Positions 17,498 through 25,433 of a DNA stretch of 64,000 nucleotides are shown here, piece by piece (positions within the stretch are counted from its first letter, which is position 1; each line of letters begins with the position of its first letter). This DNA is from Frankiales bacterium (lineage in GTDB: Bacteria > Actinomycetota > Actinomycetes > JAFAQI01). The stretch is taken from NCBI GenBank assembly GCA_025980325.1, contig JAICXQ010000002.1, positions 37,742 through 101,741 of the forward strand, read 5' to 3'. The position numbers and the translations under genes are program-made. Below the pieces are notes generated by a model, which was given only the letters and a program-made list of their open reading frames with translations, did not search any database and was not told the origin of the DNA.

Positions 17498-17980
17498 TTG
17501 GCATCACATCTGAAGTTCCGGCGCCGGCTCGTCTTGGCCGGGCTCGCGGGCGTCATGTGCGCGATCGTCGCGGGTCCGGCATTGGCGTCCGCGGAACAAT
17601 GGAACACCGTGTCCGAGGACACGTCTCCGACGCCAGGAGCGTGGAGACTGCAGCCCTACGTTCGTACCCACAACACAAGCGGCCCGATCCAGTTCGAGGC
17701 AAACAACCTGAACGCTTGGTGCCGAAACAAGACGAACGGCAAGTCCTACTACTGGCTGCAGATGTGGAACTACGGCACGGGCGCGCCGATGTCGGGGACC
17801 GCGGTGCATGTCACCCAACCTGCCGCGACAGGGCAGAACGTCGTCTACACGATGGTCACGAACATGCCGGCAGTGCTGAAGTTCCAGGACTACGAGGCGA
17901 TGGACGCCGACTGCTACGCCGGCACCATCGGCGGCTTCGGTCAGGGCGGCATGCCGGTAACCGGCCGGATGTATTACTAG
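17498..17980 (+). CDS. Small exported protein of unknown function, paralogue A
   Basis: 160 aa, TTG start with a GGGGG-type ribosome site. A signal peptide (RRRLVLAGLAGVMCAIVAGPALASA) is followed by a ~125-residue mature domain with AEQWNTVSEDTS near its start, LKFQDYEAMDADC in the middle and a terminal GRMYY. The same landmarks recur in the next gene. Two mature cysteines could form a disulfide. No family recognised. Transcribed with paralogue B, 27 bp apart. Confidence 0.6.
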   Translation: MASHLKFRRRLVLAGLAGVMCAIVAGPALASAEQWNTVSEDTSPTPGAWRLQPYVRTHNTSGPIQFEANNLNAWCRNKTNGKSYYWLQMWNYGTGAPMSGTAVHVTQPAATGQNVVYTMVTNMPAVLKFQDYEAMDADCYAGTIGGFGQGGMPVTGRMYY

Positions 17981-18007
17981 CGATCCGACTCTTCAGGAGG
18001 AGCGACC

Positions 18008-18469
18008 TTGAAGCGCTTGATAGCAACTGCAGCCGCGGGCATCGTGTCTGCGTTCGTTCTGACGCCGCTGAGTGCAACGGCCGCGCAGTGGAACAACGTC
18101 AAAGACAGCACCTCGCACACCGTGAATGCGATCGTCATTCACACATACGTGCGCACGAAGACGACTCCGAGTTACATCGAGTATCAGCCCGACTACCCGG
18201 ACACGGGCACCGACACCGCTTGCGACGACGGAAGCGGTGACGGCAAGGGCTACTACTTGCGGATCTGGGACACCAACAGGGCCACGTGGCTCGCTCTTAC
18301 CGATTGGCGCCTCATCCAACCGAACATCTACGCGGACCCAGCAGGTGGCGGCCAGACGATCACCACGTTGACCGGCTACGAGCCCGCCGGGTTGAAGTTC
18401 CAAGACGCCGACAAGGCGACGTGTTCGACGACCAAGTCCACGCAGTACACCGGACAGCTCTACTACTAA
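18008..18469 (+). CDS. Small exported protein of unknown function, paralogue B
   Basis: 153 aa, TTG start with AGGAGG upstream at ideal spacing. A signal peptide ends at SATAA. The mature domain starts with AAQWNNVKDSTS, contains LKFQDADKATC and ends in GQLYY, so it is a diverged duplicate of the preceding gene. The shared QWN, LKFQD and terminal Tyr-Tyr mark a small exported family I cannot name. It has two mature cysteines (TACDD and KATC). A perfect hairpin follows the stop codon. Confidence 0.6.
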   Translation: MKRLIATAAAGIVSAFVLTPLSATAAQWNNVKDSTSHTVNAIVIHTYVRTKTTPSYIEYQPDYPDTGTDTACDDGSGDGKGYYLRIWDTNRATWLALTDWRLIQPNIYADPAGGGQTITTLTGYEPAGLKFQDADKATCSTTKSTQYTGQLYY

Positions 18470-18478
18470 GCCGAATCC

Positions 18479-18510
18479 GGGGTGGCGGTCCCACGGTGGG
18501 CCGCCACCCC
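18479..18510 (+). terminator. GC-rich hairpin after paralogue B
   Basis: GGGGTGGCGG (18479-18488) pairs perfectly with CCGCCACCCC (18501-18510) over a 12-base loop that can itself extend the stem. It follows the stop of paralogue B by 9 bp and precedes the next gene. Without a U-tract it may be an actinobacterial-type terminator or an mRNA-stabilising hairpin between cistrons. Confidence 0.6.
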
Positions 18511-18533
18511 GAGAACATCAGGGGGCAGGAATC

Positions 18534-19046
18534 GTGCCGGGAGCTCTCCGCGGTCTGAGATCATCGCTGACGTATCTCGTCGTGTTCGTGGCCGCGTTTG
18601 CAGCGGTCAGCACAAGTTGGTACCTGGTCGCGTTTCAGCACCGGGCGCCGAGCAACCCGACGTCATATGCGTCAGCAAAGGCCGAGTTCGACCGAACGAC
18701 GAAGTCGTTGACGCTCCCCGCCGGTACGACGTGGCCGGCCAAACTCCGTTACCCACACACCCCCGGCGCGACGTACGTCTTTTCGCCCGGGTTCGGCAAG
18801 CAGCAGGCACAGTTCTACTGGTACTGCGCCTGGAGCAGGGATTGGCTGTCCCGTTACGCGGATGGCACCGGCACCTACTCGTTGAACGAGATGAAGAAGG
18901 TCACGACCATGGACCTCTTCGAACGCGACTTCGACCTGACAACCCAGCAATACACCGAACGTGAGCTGACGGACGCGCAAGCCGGCGACCCAAAGGCCCT
19001 TCGGACCGACGTCGACTTGAACTGCCCCCCACCGGTGACGAAGTAA
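18534..19046 (+). CDS. Membrane-anchored or exported small protein, unknown function
   Basis: 170 aa, GTG start with a GGGGGCAGGA site. One N-terminal hydrophobic helix (LTYLVVFVAAFAAVSTSWYLVAF) without a clear cleavage motif suggests a signal anchor. The ~130-residue outer part has two cysteines, a Trp/Tyr-rich FYWYCAWSRDWL patch and an Asp/Glu-rich helical end. It lies after the two small exported paralogues and likely shares their function; it ends 4 bp before the convergent regulator gene. Not recognised. Confidence 0.55.
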   Translation: MPGALRGLRSSLTYLVVFVAAFAAVSTSWYLVAFQHRAPSNPTSYASAKAEFDRTTKSLTLPAGTTWPAKLRYPHTPGATYVFSPGFGKQQAQFYWYCAWSRDWLSRYADGTGTYSLNEMKKVTTMDLFERDFDLTTQQYTERELTDAQAGDPKALRTDVDLNCPPPVTK

Positions 19047-19050
19047 GCGG

Positions 19051-20055
19051 CTACGCCGACAGCCAGCCGCGGCGGATCGCTGCGGCGACGGCCGCAGCGC
19101 GGGTCTGCTCGCCGAGCTCTGCCATCAAGGCGGCGACGTCGCGGCGGATGGTTCGCACGCCGACGCCGAGGGAGCGCGCGATCGCCTCGTCCTTACGCCC
19201 TCCCGCCATCAGCTCGAGCACGCGAGCCGCGCGCCCGGAAGGCGCACCGTCCGGGCCGACGACGAACAGCGGGGTCGCCTCGTTCCATAGTCGCTCGAAG
19301 AGGAACACACACATGTCGACGATCGTGCGGACCCGGATGAAGATGGCGCCGCGCGCTTGGTCGGCTGGGTCCAGCGGGACTACGACGACCTCGTTGTCGA
19401 ACACCAGCATGCGCGTGGGGATCCGGTTGAGAACGCGTACCTGCTCGCCGGCAGCCGCGACCGTCGTGAAGTAACGGAAGGTTTCTTCGTCGACGTCGAG
19501 AGTCTCGTGCGCGACGATCGTACGACCGGGAACGCCCCGGCGCAGCACGGCCAGGTCGTCTGCAAGGGACTTTGCTCGACCGGTGGCGTCGGTTTGTACA
19601 CCATCGATGCTGAGTGTTGCGGTCCGCACCTCCCGAGACAACATCATCAGGCGATGTTGCGTCGCCTCGCGTCCTTCGACCACCTCGATCGGCAGCGCCG
19701 CGTCGATCCGCTGCCGTCCCTGCGCGTACTCCTGGGCAAGCGCCGGCAGCTGCGCGCGGAGGTCGGACAGTGCGGAGAGCCGGCCGGCGAGCTCACGCTG
19801 CTCGATGGCGACCGCATGCTCGATCGAGACCATCGGGTCGACGGCGGACAGACCAAGTTCAGTGCGCGCCGGCTCCACAAATCCGCGGATGCGCAGTTCC
19901 TCGACCGCGTGCTCGACCCGCTCGTCGTCGTATCCGGTCTTGGTACGCAACGCGACGAGATCCAGATCGGGCCATCGCAGGAGCGTCTGCCACACCACGT
20001 CGGCGTCGGCAGACACCCCGAATACCCCGAGCGTCGGCTTGCCCTCCGCGGTCAT
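19051..20055 (-). CDS. Transcriptional regulator, TrmB-like N-terminus and LuxR-type C-terminal HTH
   Basis: 334 aa, ATG start. The N-terminal ~80 residues form a winged-helix-like module (VVWQTLLRWPDLDLVALRTKTG). A helical linker and a central ligand-binding-like domain follow. The C-terminal ~60 residues are a LuxR-type helix-turn-helix (RAARVLELMAGGRKDEAIARSLGVGVRTIRRDVAALMAELG). This layout is common in actinobacteria, often near secreted or secondary-metabolic genes. It is divergent from the subtilase gene, with a perfect 14-bp palindrome in the shared promoter region that may be its operator. Confidence 0.75.
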   Translation of the reverse strand: MTAEGKPTLGVFGVSADADVVWQTLLRWPDLDLVALRTKTGYDDERVEHAVEELRIRGFVEPARTELGLSAVDPMVSIEHAVAIEQRELAGRLSALSDLRAQLPALAQEYAQGRQRIDAALPIEVVEGREATQHRLMMLSREVRTATLSIDGVQTDATGRAKSLADDLAVLRRGVPGRTIVAHETLDVDEETFRYFTTVAAAGEQVRVLNRIPTRMLVFDNEVVVVPLDPADQARGAIFIRVRTIVDMCVFLFERLWNEATPLFVVGPDGAPSGRAARVLELMAGGRKDEAIARSLGVGVRTIRRDVAALMAELGEQTRAAAVAAAIRRGWLSA

Positions 20056-20126
20056 CGAAGAAGTATGCGGCGGTTGGAAGGCACTGTCACGGCGACGTGT
20101 CGGCTAACGCGTGGGTAGTTCCATGT

Positions 20127-20140
20127 AGTCAAATTTGACT
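20127..20140. promoter_or_regulatory. Perfect 14-bp palindrome AGTCAAATTTGACT (operator candidate)
   Basis: AGTCAAATTTGACT is its own reverse complement and is strikingly AT-rich for this genome. It lies between the LuxR-type regulator (start 20055, minus) and the subtilase (start 20227, plus), where a divergent operator would be expected. Half-sites TTTGACT and AGTCAAA recur at 24848 and 24969. Confidence 0.55.
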
Positions 20141-20226
20141 CCATTTAGGGATGTCCCAAGTCGTGGCGAGGTGGTGGGCTTGGTCGCAGTCGATATCAAT
20201 CGCCCGATAAGGGGTTGACGGCCACG

Positions 20227-21870
20227 ATGCGTGCACCGGTGCGGCGACACAGGGGTTGGCGGGCAGGCGCGCTGGCGGCATGCACATGCGTCGCACTCGC
20301 CGGATGGCCGGCGTTGGCGGGCCAGGTGAAGGTCACGCTGGCGCCGTTCATCGTCCAGGCCACGACGGACACCGTCGCGACCACGGCGGTCGATGCCGTC
20401 ATCGCTGCCAACGGCGGTGTGGGCCAGGTCGTCGCCCCGCTGCCGCTGGTAAACGGTGTCCTTGCCAACCTGAGCACCGTCGAGGTCACGCAACTGTCCG
20501 TGAACCTCGCCGTCTCACCGGACGGGATGGTCCTGACGTCGATGGCGCCCACGAAGGGGGGCACGCCGCCACCGCCGCCCCGGCAACTCGACAACGTCTT
20601 CCCGCAAGTCACCGGCGCAGCAGCGGTCATCGCGAACGGCGACAGCGGTCAAGGTGTCGGCGTCGCAGTGGTCGACACCGGCATCGCGGACCTGCCGGAC
20701 TTCGCCGGACGGCTTCGCCCCGGCGTGGACTTCACGACGGAGAGCAACCCGCACCTCGACAGCTACGGACACGGGACGTTCGTCGCCGGGCTCGTCGCCG
20801 GCGACGGCTCGTCGTCCAACGGCGTCTACGTCGGCGAGGCGCCGGGCGCCGACCTCGTACCGGTGAAGGTCGCCGGCAAGTCCGGCAGCACGACGGTGTC
20901 GACCCTGATTCGTGCATTGCAGTGGATCAAGGACGACGCCACCGACAACATCCGCGTCATCAACATGTCGGTCGGCGCGATCCCACCCGGACCGACCTCG
21001 CTGAACCCGCTCGACCAAGCTGTCGAGACGATGTGGCAGGCCGGCTACGTCGTCGTGACCTCTGCGGGCAACAACGGTTCGAAACCTGGCACCGTCACCT
21101 CACCAGGAGACGATCCTCTCGTCGTCACCGTCGGTGCGCTCGACGACAAGGACACGGTGACGCCCGCGGACGACGCGGTGCCGAGCTTCAGCAGCAACGG
21201 GCCGACGTCGTGGAACGCATGGTGGAAGCCGGATCTGATCGCGCCGGGCAAGTCGGTCGTCAGTGTGATGGCACCGCGCTCGGTCATCTGGAACAACTTC
21301 AAGTCCGCTCGGGTCGGGACCACGAACTTCGTCGGCTCCGGAACGTCGTTCGCGGCCGCGATCACCAGCGGCGCGGCGGCGATGCTGCTCGCCCACGACC
21401 CCGCCGCCAGCCCCGACGACGTCAAGGCCGCATTGCTCACGACGACGAACGCCGGCCCCAATCCCCCGCAGGATCCCTTCCAGCAGGGGCACGGTGTTCT
21501 CGACGTCGCGCGCGCGATCGACGAGCCGGCCGTGACCATGGTCCAGGGCGTCAGTCTGATCCCGATTCCGGTGGCCGGCGCGCCGATCCCGCTGCTCTCG
21601 ACGCAGGTCGTCTCGACGTGGGCGACGGTCAACGTGACCGAGCAGGCGCTGTACCCGGCGCCGTACCCCTTCCCGTACGCCGGTGACGCGACCACGTCGC
21701 TGGACCCGGACCTGTCCACACCGCTGTTCCAATCCTCGGCGTGGAACTCCTCCGCGTGGAACAGCTCGGCCTGGAACTCCTCCGCGTGGAACAGCTCCGC
21801 CTGGAACTCCTCCGCGTGGAACAGCTCCGCCTGGAACAGCTCGGCGTGGAACAGCTCGGCCTGGAACTGA
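20227..21870 (+). CDS. Secreted subtilase (S8 family) with C-terminal SSAWN repeats
   Basis: 547 aa from ATG 20227, twelve bases after AAGGGG; the track TTG at 20215 touches that site. A signal peptide ends near WPALAG. The catalytic triad is complete: VVDTGIAD (Asp ~150), DSYGHGTFVAG (His ~182) and GSGTSFAAA (Ser ~375). The oxyanion Asn is in SAGNNGS. After a Pro-rich linker the protein ends with nine SSAWN pentapeptides. It is an exported serine endopeptidase; the tail may bind a surface or partner. The stop is only 13 bp before the GGDEF-EAL gene, so the two are probably one transcript. Confidence 0.85.
   Translation: MRAPVRRHRGWRAGALAACTCVALAGWPALAGQVKVTLAPFIVQATTDTVATTAVDAVIAANGGVGQVVAPLPLVNGVLANLSTVEVTQLSVNLAVSPDGMVLTSMAPTKGGTPPPPPRQLDNVFPQVTGAAAVIANGDSGQGVGVAVVDTGIADLPDFAGRLRPGVDFTTESNPHLDSYGHGTFVAGLVAGDGSSSNGVYVGEAPGADLVPVKVAGKSGSTTVSTLIRALQWIKDDATDNIRVINMSVGAIPPGPTSLNPLDQAVETMWQAGYVVVTSAGNNGSKPGTVTSPGDDPLVVTVGALDDKDTVTPADDAVPSFSSNGPTSWNAWWKPDLIAPGKSVVSVMAPRSVIWNNFKSARVGTTNFVGSGTSFAAAITSGAAAMLLAHDPAASPDDVKAALLTTTNAGPNPPQDPFQQGHGVLDVARAIDEPAVTMVQGVSLIPIPVAGAPIPLLSTQVVSTWATVNVTEQALYPAPYPFPYAGDATTSLDPDLSTPLFQSSAWNSSAWNSSAWNSSAWNSSAWNSSAWNSSAWNSSAWNSSAWN
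21733..21867 (+). repeat. Nine tandem 15-bp repeats coding SSAWN
   Basis: Exactly nine in-frame 15-base units, alternating TCC/AGC for the first Ser and TCC/TCG for the second, code SSAWN up to the stop codon. The synonymous variation between units shows selection on the peptide rather than recent slippage alone. The unit count is likely to vary among strains. Confidence 0.9.
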
Positions 21871-21883
21871 ACCGGGGGAATCG

Positions 21884-24670
21884 ATGCATCTGCCCTTGCT
21901 GGCGCGCTCGGTCGTCGCGACCGTCGTCGCCGCCGCAGCAGCGTCGCTCGCCGTACTGACCCTGCACTACGGCGATGCGGGGTTCGGCCGCGTCGACATC
22001 CTCGTGCTGCTCGCAGCGATCGCGTCCGCCGCCTGGGCGTGGCCGCTGATCGTGTATCGAGGCAGCGCCTCCGAGGCCGTCCACGCCGACGAAGGGCTCA
22101 TCTTCCTCGCGCTGCTCCTGCTCCCGCCGCGAGGTGTGCTGACGACGATCGCCGTGGCGGCCGCCGCCGGGCAGGTCAGGCACCGGCGCGGGTGGCTCAA
22201 AGCGGTGTTCAACTGGGCCGAAGTGATCGTCGCCTCGAGCGCCGCCGTCGTCGTCACGCAGGTGCTCGGAATTCATCTGTCCGGACGCGCGCACGGCACG
22301 GACCTCGCCATTGCGCTCGCCGGCACCGGTGCGTTCTTCGTGCTCAGCGCGGTGATCACCGCGGGCATCATCGCGGCCACGTCGGAGACGACGCTGCGGG
22401 CGGCCGTGTTCGACGGCGCGGAGTTACGGCTGCTCGTGTGCACCGTCGGGTGCATCGTTGCCGCGCCGGTCGGGATGGCGGCGCGCTCTGCCGAGTGGGC
22501 GATCGCGCTGCTGCCACCCCTCTACGTCACGGCTCGCTGGGTCGTCGCGGGCCGGTTCGAAGCGCGTCACGACCGCGACCGGATGCTCGGCCTGTTCGAC
22601 GCCACGCTCGCGGTGCATCGCCCGTTGGCTTCGGCCGACGTACGCGCCGAGCTGGGCCGGGTAGCCGGCGAGCTGTTGCGTTGCCCGGACGTACGGCTCT
22701 CCCCCGAGGCGCCGGCAGCGGCGGAGTTCAGCAGCTCGATCGCGGTCGGCGAGGCCACCGAGTGGCTGGCACTGTCGGGCCGGTCGCGGGCAGAGCCGTT
22801 CGACGGGGCCGACCGGCGTCTGCTCGACGCGTTGGCCGTCGTCGGCAAGTCGGCGTTGTCGCGTGCCGAGATGTACGCGCGAGTGAAGCGCCAAGGTGAC
22901 GAGCTCGCCGCCATCATGGGCAGTCTCGCCGAGGGCGTCGTGGCATTCGGCATCGACGGGCAGCCGGTCTACGTGAACCCGGCGGGCGAGGCGCTGCTGG
23001 GCGCGCCGGCAGCGGTGATCACTCGAGCGGGGCCCCCGGATCCTTCGATCGACACCATCGATTTCGGTGTCGATCCCTCGTCGCTCATCGAGCGCCGGAT
23101 CCTCGCGAGCATCCGCGACTCGTTGGCGGCTCCCGCGCAGCGCTGCCTGCAGGCGATGGCATCGGTCGGCGACGAATCGGCGGTCTTCGTACGCTTCGAC
23201 GCAGCCACCTTCCCGGCCAGCTACACGTGCGCTCCGATCATGGACGGTTCGGTCGCCGTCGGCGCCGTACTCGTGTTCCGCGACGTCACCGAACGGGTCA
23301 CGGCCGAAGAACAGCTCGCACATCACGCGTTCCACGACCAGCTGACCGGCCTTCCGAACCGACGCCTGTTCTTGGATCGCCTCAGCCAGGCGCTGCTACG
23401 CGGCGAAGTCAACGGCAAGAGCTGCGCGGTGCTGTTCGCCGACATCGATCGGTTCAAGTCCATCAACGACAACCTCGGGCATCAGGCGGGCGACGAGCTC
23501 CTGCAGGAGGTTGCTCGCCGGATCAGCGCGGTCGCTCGTCCCGCCGACACCGTCGCTCGCTTCGGCGCGGACGAATTCACGATCCTCGTCGAGGACATCC
23601 GCGGCATCGAGGCGGCGCAGCAGCTCGCTGCCCGGATTCTCAACAAGCTCGCCGGACCTATCCAGCTTTCGGAGAACCGCGAGGTCGTCGCGACGGTCAG
23701 CATCGGCATCGCGACGAACGAAGGGCAGCCAACCGCCGACGACATCTTGCACAACGGCGATCTCGCGATGTCGCAGGCGAAGGCGACCGGCGCCGGCGGT
23801 GTGCAGTGTTACGACCCGGCGGCGATGCAGGCGCGGTCCGCGCACCGGTTCGATCTGGAGGCGGACCTGCGGGCGGCGATCGCGGGTGAACAGCTCGTGG
23901 TCCACTACCAACCGCTCGTCGACCTGCATGACGGCTTGGTGCACGACGTCGAGGCGCTGATTCGTTGGCCGAATGCGAAGCACGGCCTGCGGATGCCGAG
24001 CGAGTTCATTCCCATCGCCGAGGAGTCCGGACTCATCCTGCCGTTGGGCCGCTTCGTCCTCATCGAAGCTGCCCGCCAAGCGCATCGCTGGGAGCAGAGC
24101 GGTGCGGTCGTCAACGTCGCCGTCAACCTCTCGCCTCGACAGTTCCAGGACGAGGACCTCATCCAGCAGATCACCGATGCGCTGCGGACCAGCGAGCTGC
24201 CGCCGCAGCGCCTATGCCTGGAGATCACCGAGAGTTTGGCGATGCAGGATCTCGATCTGACGATCCGCACCCTCGCCCGGCTCAAGAGGCTTGGCGTGCA
24301 CCTCGCGATCGACGACTTCGGCACGGGCTATTCGTCGCTCAACTACTTGAAGCGGTTCCCGGTGGACGAAGTCAAGATCGACCAGAGCTTCATCCGTGAC
24401 GTCCGGCACAGCCCGGTCGACAGCGCCATCGTCGCCGCGATCGTGGGGCTGGCCGACGCGCTCGGTATGCGGACGGTCGTCGAAGGCGTCGAGGACGAGG
24501 TGCAACTGGCCAGGGTGCGCGAGCTCGGATGTGGCTTCGCCCAGGGCTACCTCGTCTCCGCGCCACAACCGCCGGACCAGCTGACGCCACTGCTGCTCGA
24601 CGTTCCCCGGCCACGCAGCCGCCCGGTCATCGACCTCACCCGGATCGAACCTCGGCAGGGCATCAGCTGA
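21884..24670 (+). CDS. Membrane GGDEF-EAL cyclic-di-GMP protein
   Basis: 928 aa from ATG 21884 behind CGGGGGAA. The N-terminal ~220 residues contain about eight membrane helices (MASE-like). A linker and a PAS-like domain (AIMGSLAEGVVAFGIDGQPVYVNP) follow, then a GGDEF domain whose active loop reads FGADEF (~residue 559), and an EAL domain with VEALIRW (~688) and AIDDFGTGYSS. The EAL part looks catalytically complete, so hydrolysis of cyclic-di-GMP is likely. The GGDEF loop has Ala for the second Gly, so synthesis is uncertain. It is co-oriented with the subtilase and close enough for an operon. Confidence 0.9.
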   Translation: MHLPLLARSVVATVVAAAAASLAVLTLHYGDAGFGRVDILVLLAAIASAAWAWPLIVYRGSASEAVHADEGLIFLALLLLPPRGVLTTIAVAAAAGQVRHRRGWLKAVFNWAEVIVASSAAVVVTQVLGIHLSGRAHGTDLAIALAGTGAFFVLSAVITAGIIAATSETTLRAAVFDGAELRLLVCTVGCIVAAPVGMAARSAEWAIALLPPLYVTARWVVAGRFEARHDRDRMLGLFDATLAVHRPLASADVRAELGRVAGELLRCPDVRLSPEAPAAAEFSSSIAVGEATEWLALSGRSRAEPFDGADRRLLDALAVVGKSALSRAEMYARVKRQGDELAAIMGSLAEGVVAFGIDGQPVYVNPAGEALLGAPAAVITRAGPPDPSIDTIDFGVDPSSLIERRILASIRDSLAAPAQRCLQAMASVGDESAVFVRFDAATFPASYTCAPIMDGSVAVGAVLVFRDVTERVTAEEQLAHHAFHDQLTGLPNRRLFLDRLSQALLRGEVNGKSCAVLFADIDRFKSINDNLGHQAGDELLQEVARRISAVARPADTVARFGADEFTILVEDIRGIEAAQQLAARILNKLAGPIQLSENREVVATVSIGIATNEGQPTADDILHNGDLAMSQAKATGAGGVQCYDPAAMQARSAHRFDLEADLRAAIAGEQLVVHYQPLVDLHDGLVHDVEALIRWPNAKHGLRMPSEFIPIAEESGLILPLGRFVLIEAARQAHRWEQSGAVVNVAVNLSPRQFQDEDLIQQITDALRTSELPPQRLCLEITESLAMQDLDLTIRTLARLKRLGVHLAIDDFGTGYSSLNYLKRFPVDEVKIDQSFIRDVRHSPVDSAIVAAIVGLADALGMRTVVEGVEDEVQLARVRELGCGFAQGYLVSAPQPPDQLTPLLLDVPRPRSRPVIDLTRIEPRQGIS

Positions 24671-25008
24671 CCGCAGGGTGAGCCCGACGAGAACCGCTCA
24701 TGGCACGGCACGCGCGGGTTCAAACGGACCCCTCGCGGAACAGGACGCGACACGACGCGTGTGGTGACAGCAACCGGGCTCGGCGTCGTCGCCGGTGTTT
24801 CCGCGATCCACGACATCCTTCTTCCGGCCATGGCGATGCCGTGCTGATTTGACTGGCGCCCGAGCGACACCGCGCAGCGTGGACGTCCGGTTATCGACCC
24901 GAGAGCCGGATATGGGCGGCTCAGCGCTCGGATGCGGCGACCGTGAGGCAACCGTCCTGGACAAATCCAGTCAAAGGCCTACGTTGGGAGTGATAAAGGT
25001 CGCGATTC
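24671..25008. other. 338-bp intergenic region with regulatory motifs
   Basis: There is no credible gene here. The gap holds TTTGACTGG at 24848 and its reverse complement CCAGTCAAA at 24967, which are half-sites of the 20127 palindrome. It also holds the motif GGTTATCGACCCGAGAGCCGGATATGG at 24889, which matches the one upstream of the FnIII/M15 gene. It is probably the promoter region of the following small HTH gene and the HD-GYP gene. Confidence 0.45.
24889..24916. promoter_or_regulatory. Repeated upstream motif GGYTATCGACCCG...CGGAYAT, copy 2
   Basis: GGTTATCGACCCGAGAGCCGGATATGGG matches the 15394 motif in its first 13 bases except one pyrimidine swap, and again at CGGA(C/T)AT with a one-base shift. 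It is 93 bp upstream of the small HTH gene start. Confidence 0.35.
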
Positions 25009-25362
25009 ATGGGTGCCGATTGGTTTCTGGTCAGGATCGACGCGGTTGAGCAGGCCGCCGAGGCCGCCCGCGCCGCGCTCGGCCGCGCCCCCGAAGTACT
25101 CGAACCCGCACGTGCCGATCGGATCGCCGGTCGACCCCTCGTACAGATCGCGTTGGACCTCGCCAAGCGCGGCAGTGAGGCGCGGGCCGATGCCGCGCTC
25201 GCGTATCGGGGTTACGAACATGCGCTGTTCGAGCTGCGCGCGGCGGTGGTGCGGGCGCTCGTCGACGAGGAAGAACTGACGCTGTCCCAGCTCGCGCAGG
25301 CGATGGGAGTCACGCGCCAGACGGTCGCCCGCCTCTATCGAGCGGCTGGCCGGGACAATTAG
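25009..25362 (+). CDS. Small helix-turn-helix protein
   Basis: 117 aa, ATG start. The first half is a helical Ala/Arg-rich region. The C-terminal ~45 residues form a helix-turn-helix (LTLSQLAQAMGVTRQTVARLYRAAG). There are no sensor or membrane parts. It probably binds DNA as a small regulator, or serves as a partner of one, and it precedes the GGDEF-HD-GYP gene by 71 bp. The specific target is unknown. Confidence 0.65.
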   Translation: MGADWFLVRIDAVEQAAEAARAALGRAPEVLEPARADRIAGRPLVQIALDLAKRGSEARADAALAYRGYEHALFELRAAVVRALVDEEELTLSQLAQAMGVTRQTVARLYRAAGRDN

Positions 25363-25433
25363 TCATTCCGGTTGGGTCGGCAGGGTCCTTCGACCCTTAC
25401 CGCACTACGGACGTACCCGTCGACCGTGGACGG

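Noticed and set aside
21741-21959. Leu/Glu-rich ORF across the SSAWN repeats
   Set aside because: Alternative-frame reading of the 15-bp repeats; the subtilase frame is supported by the catalytic triad and stop position.
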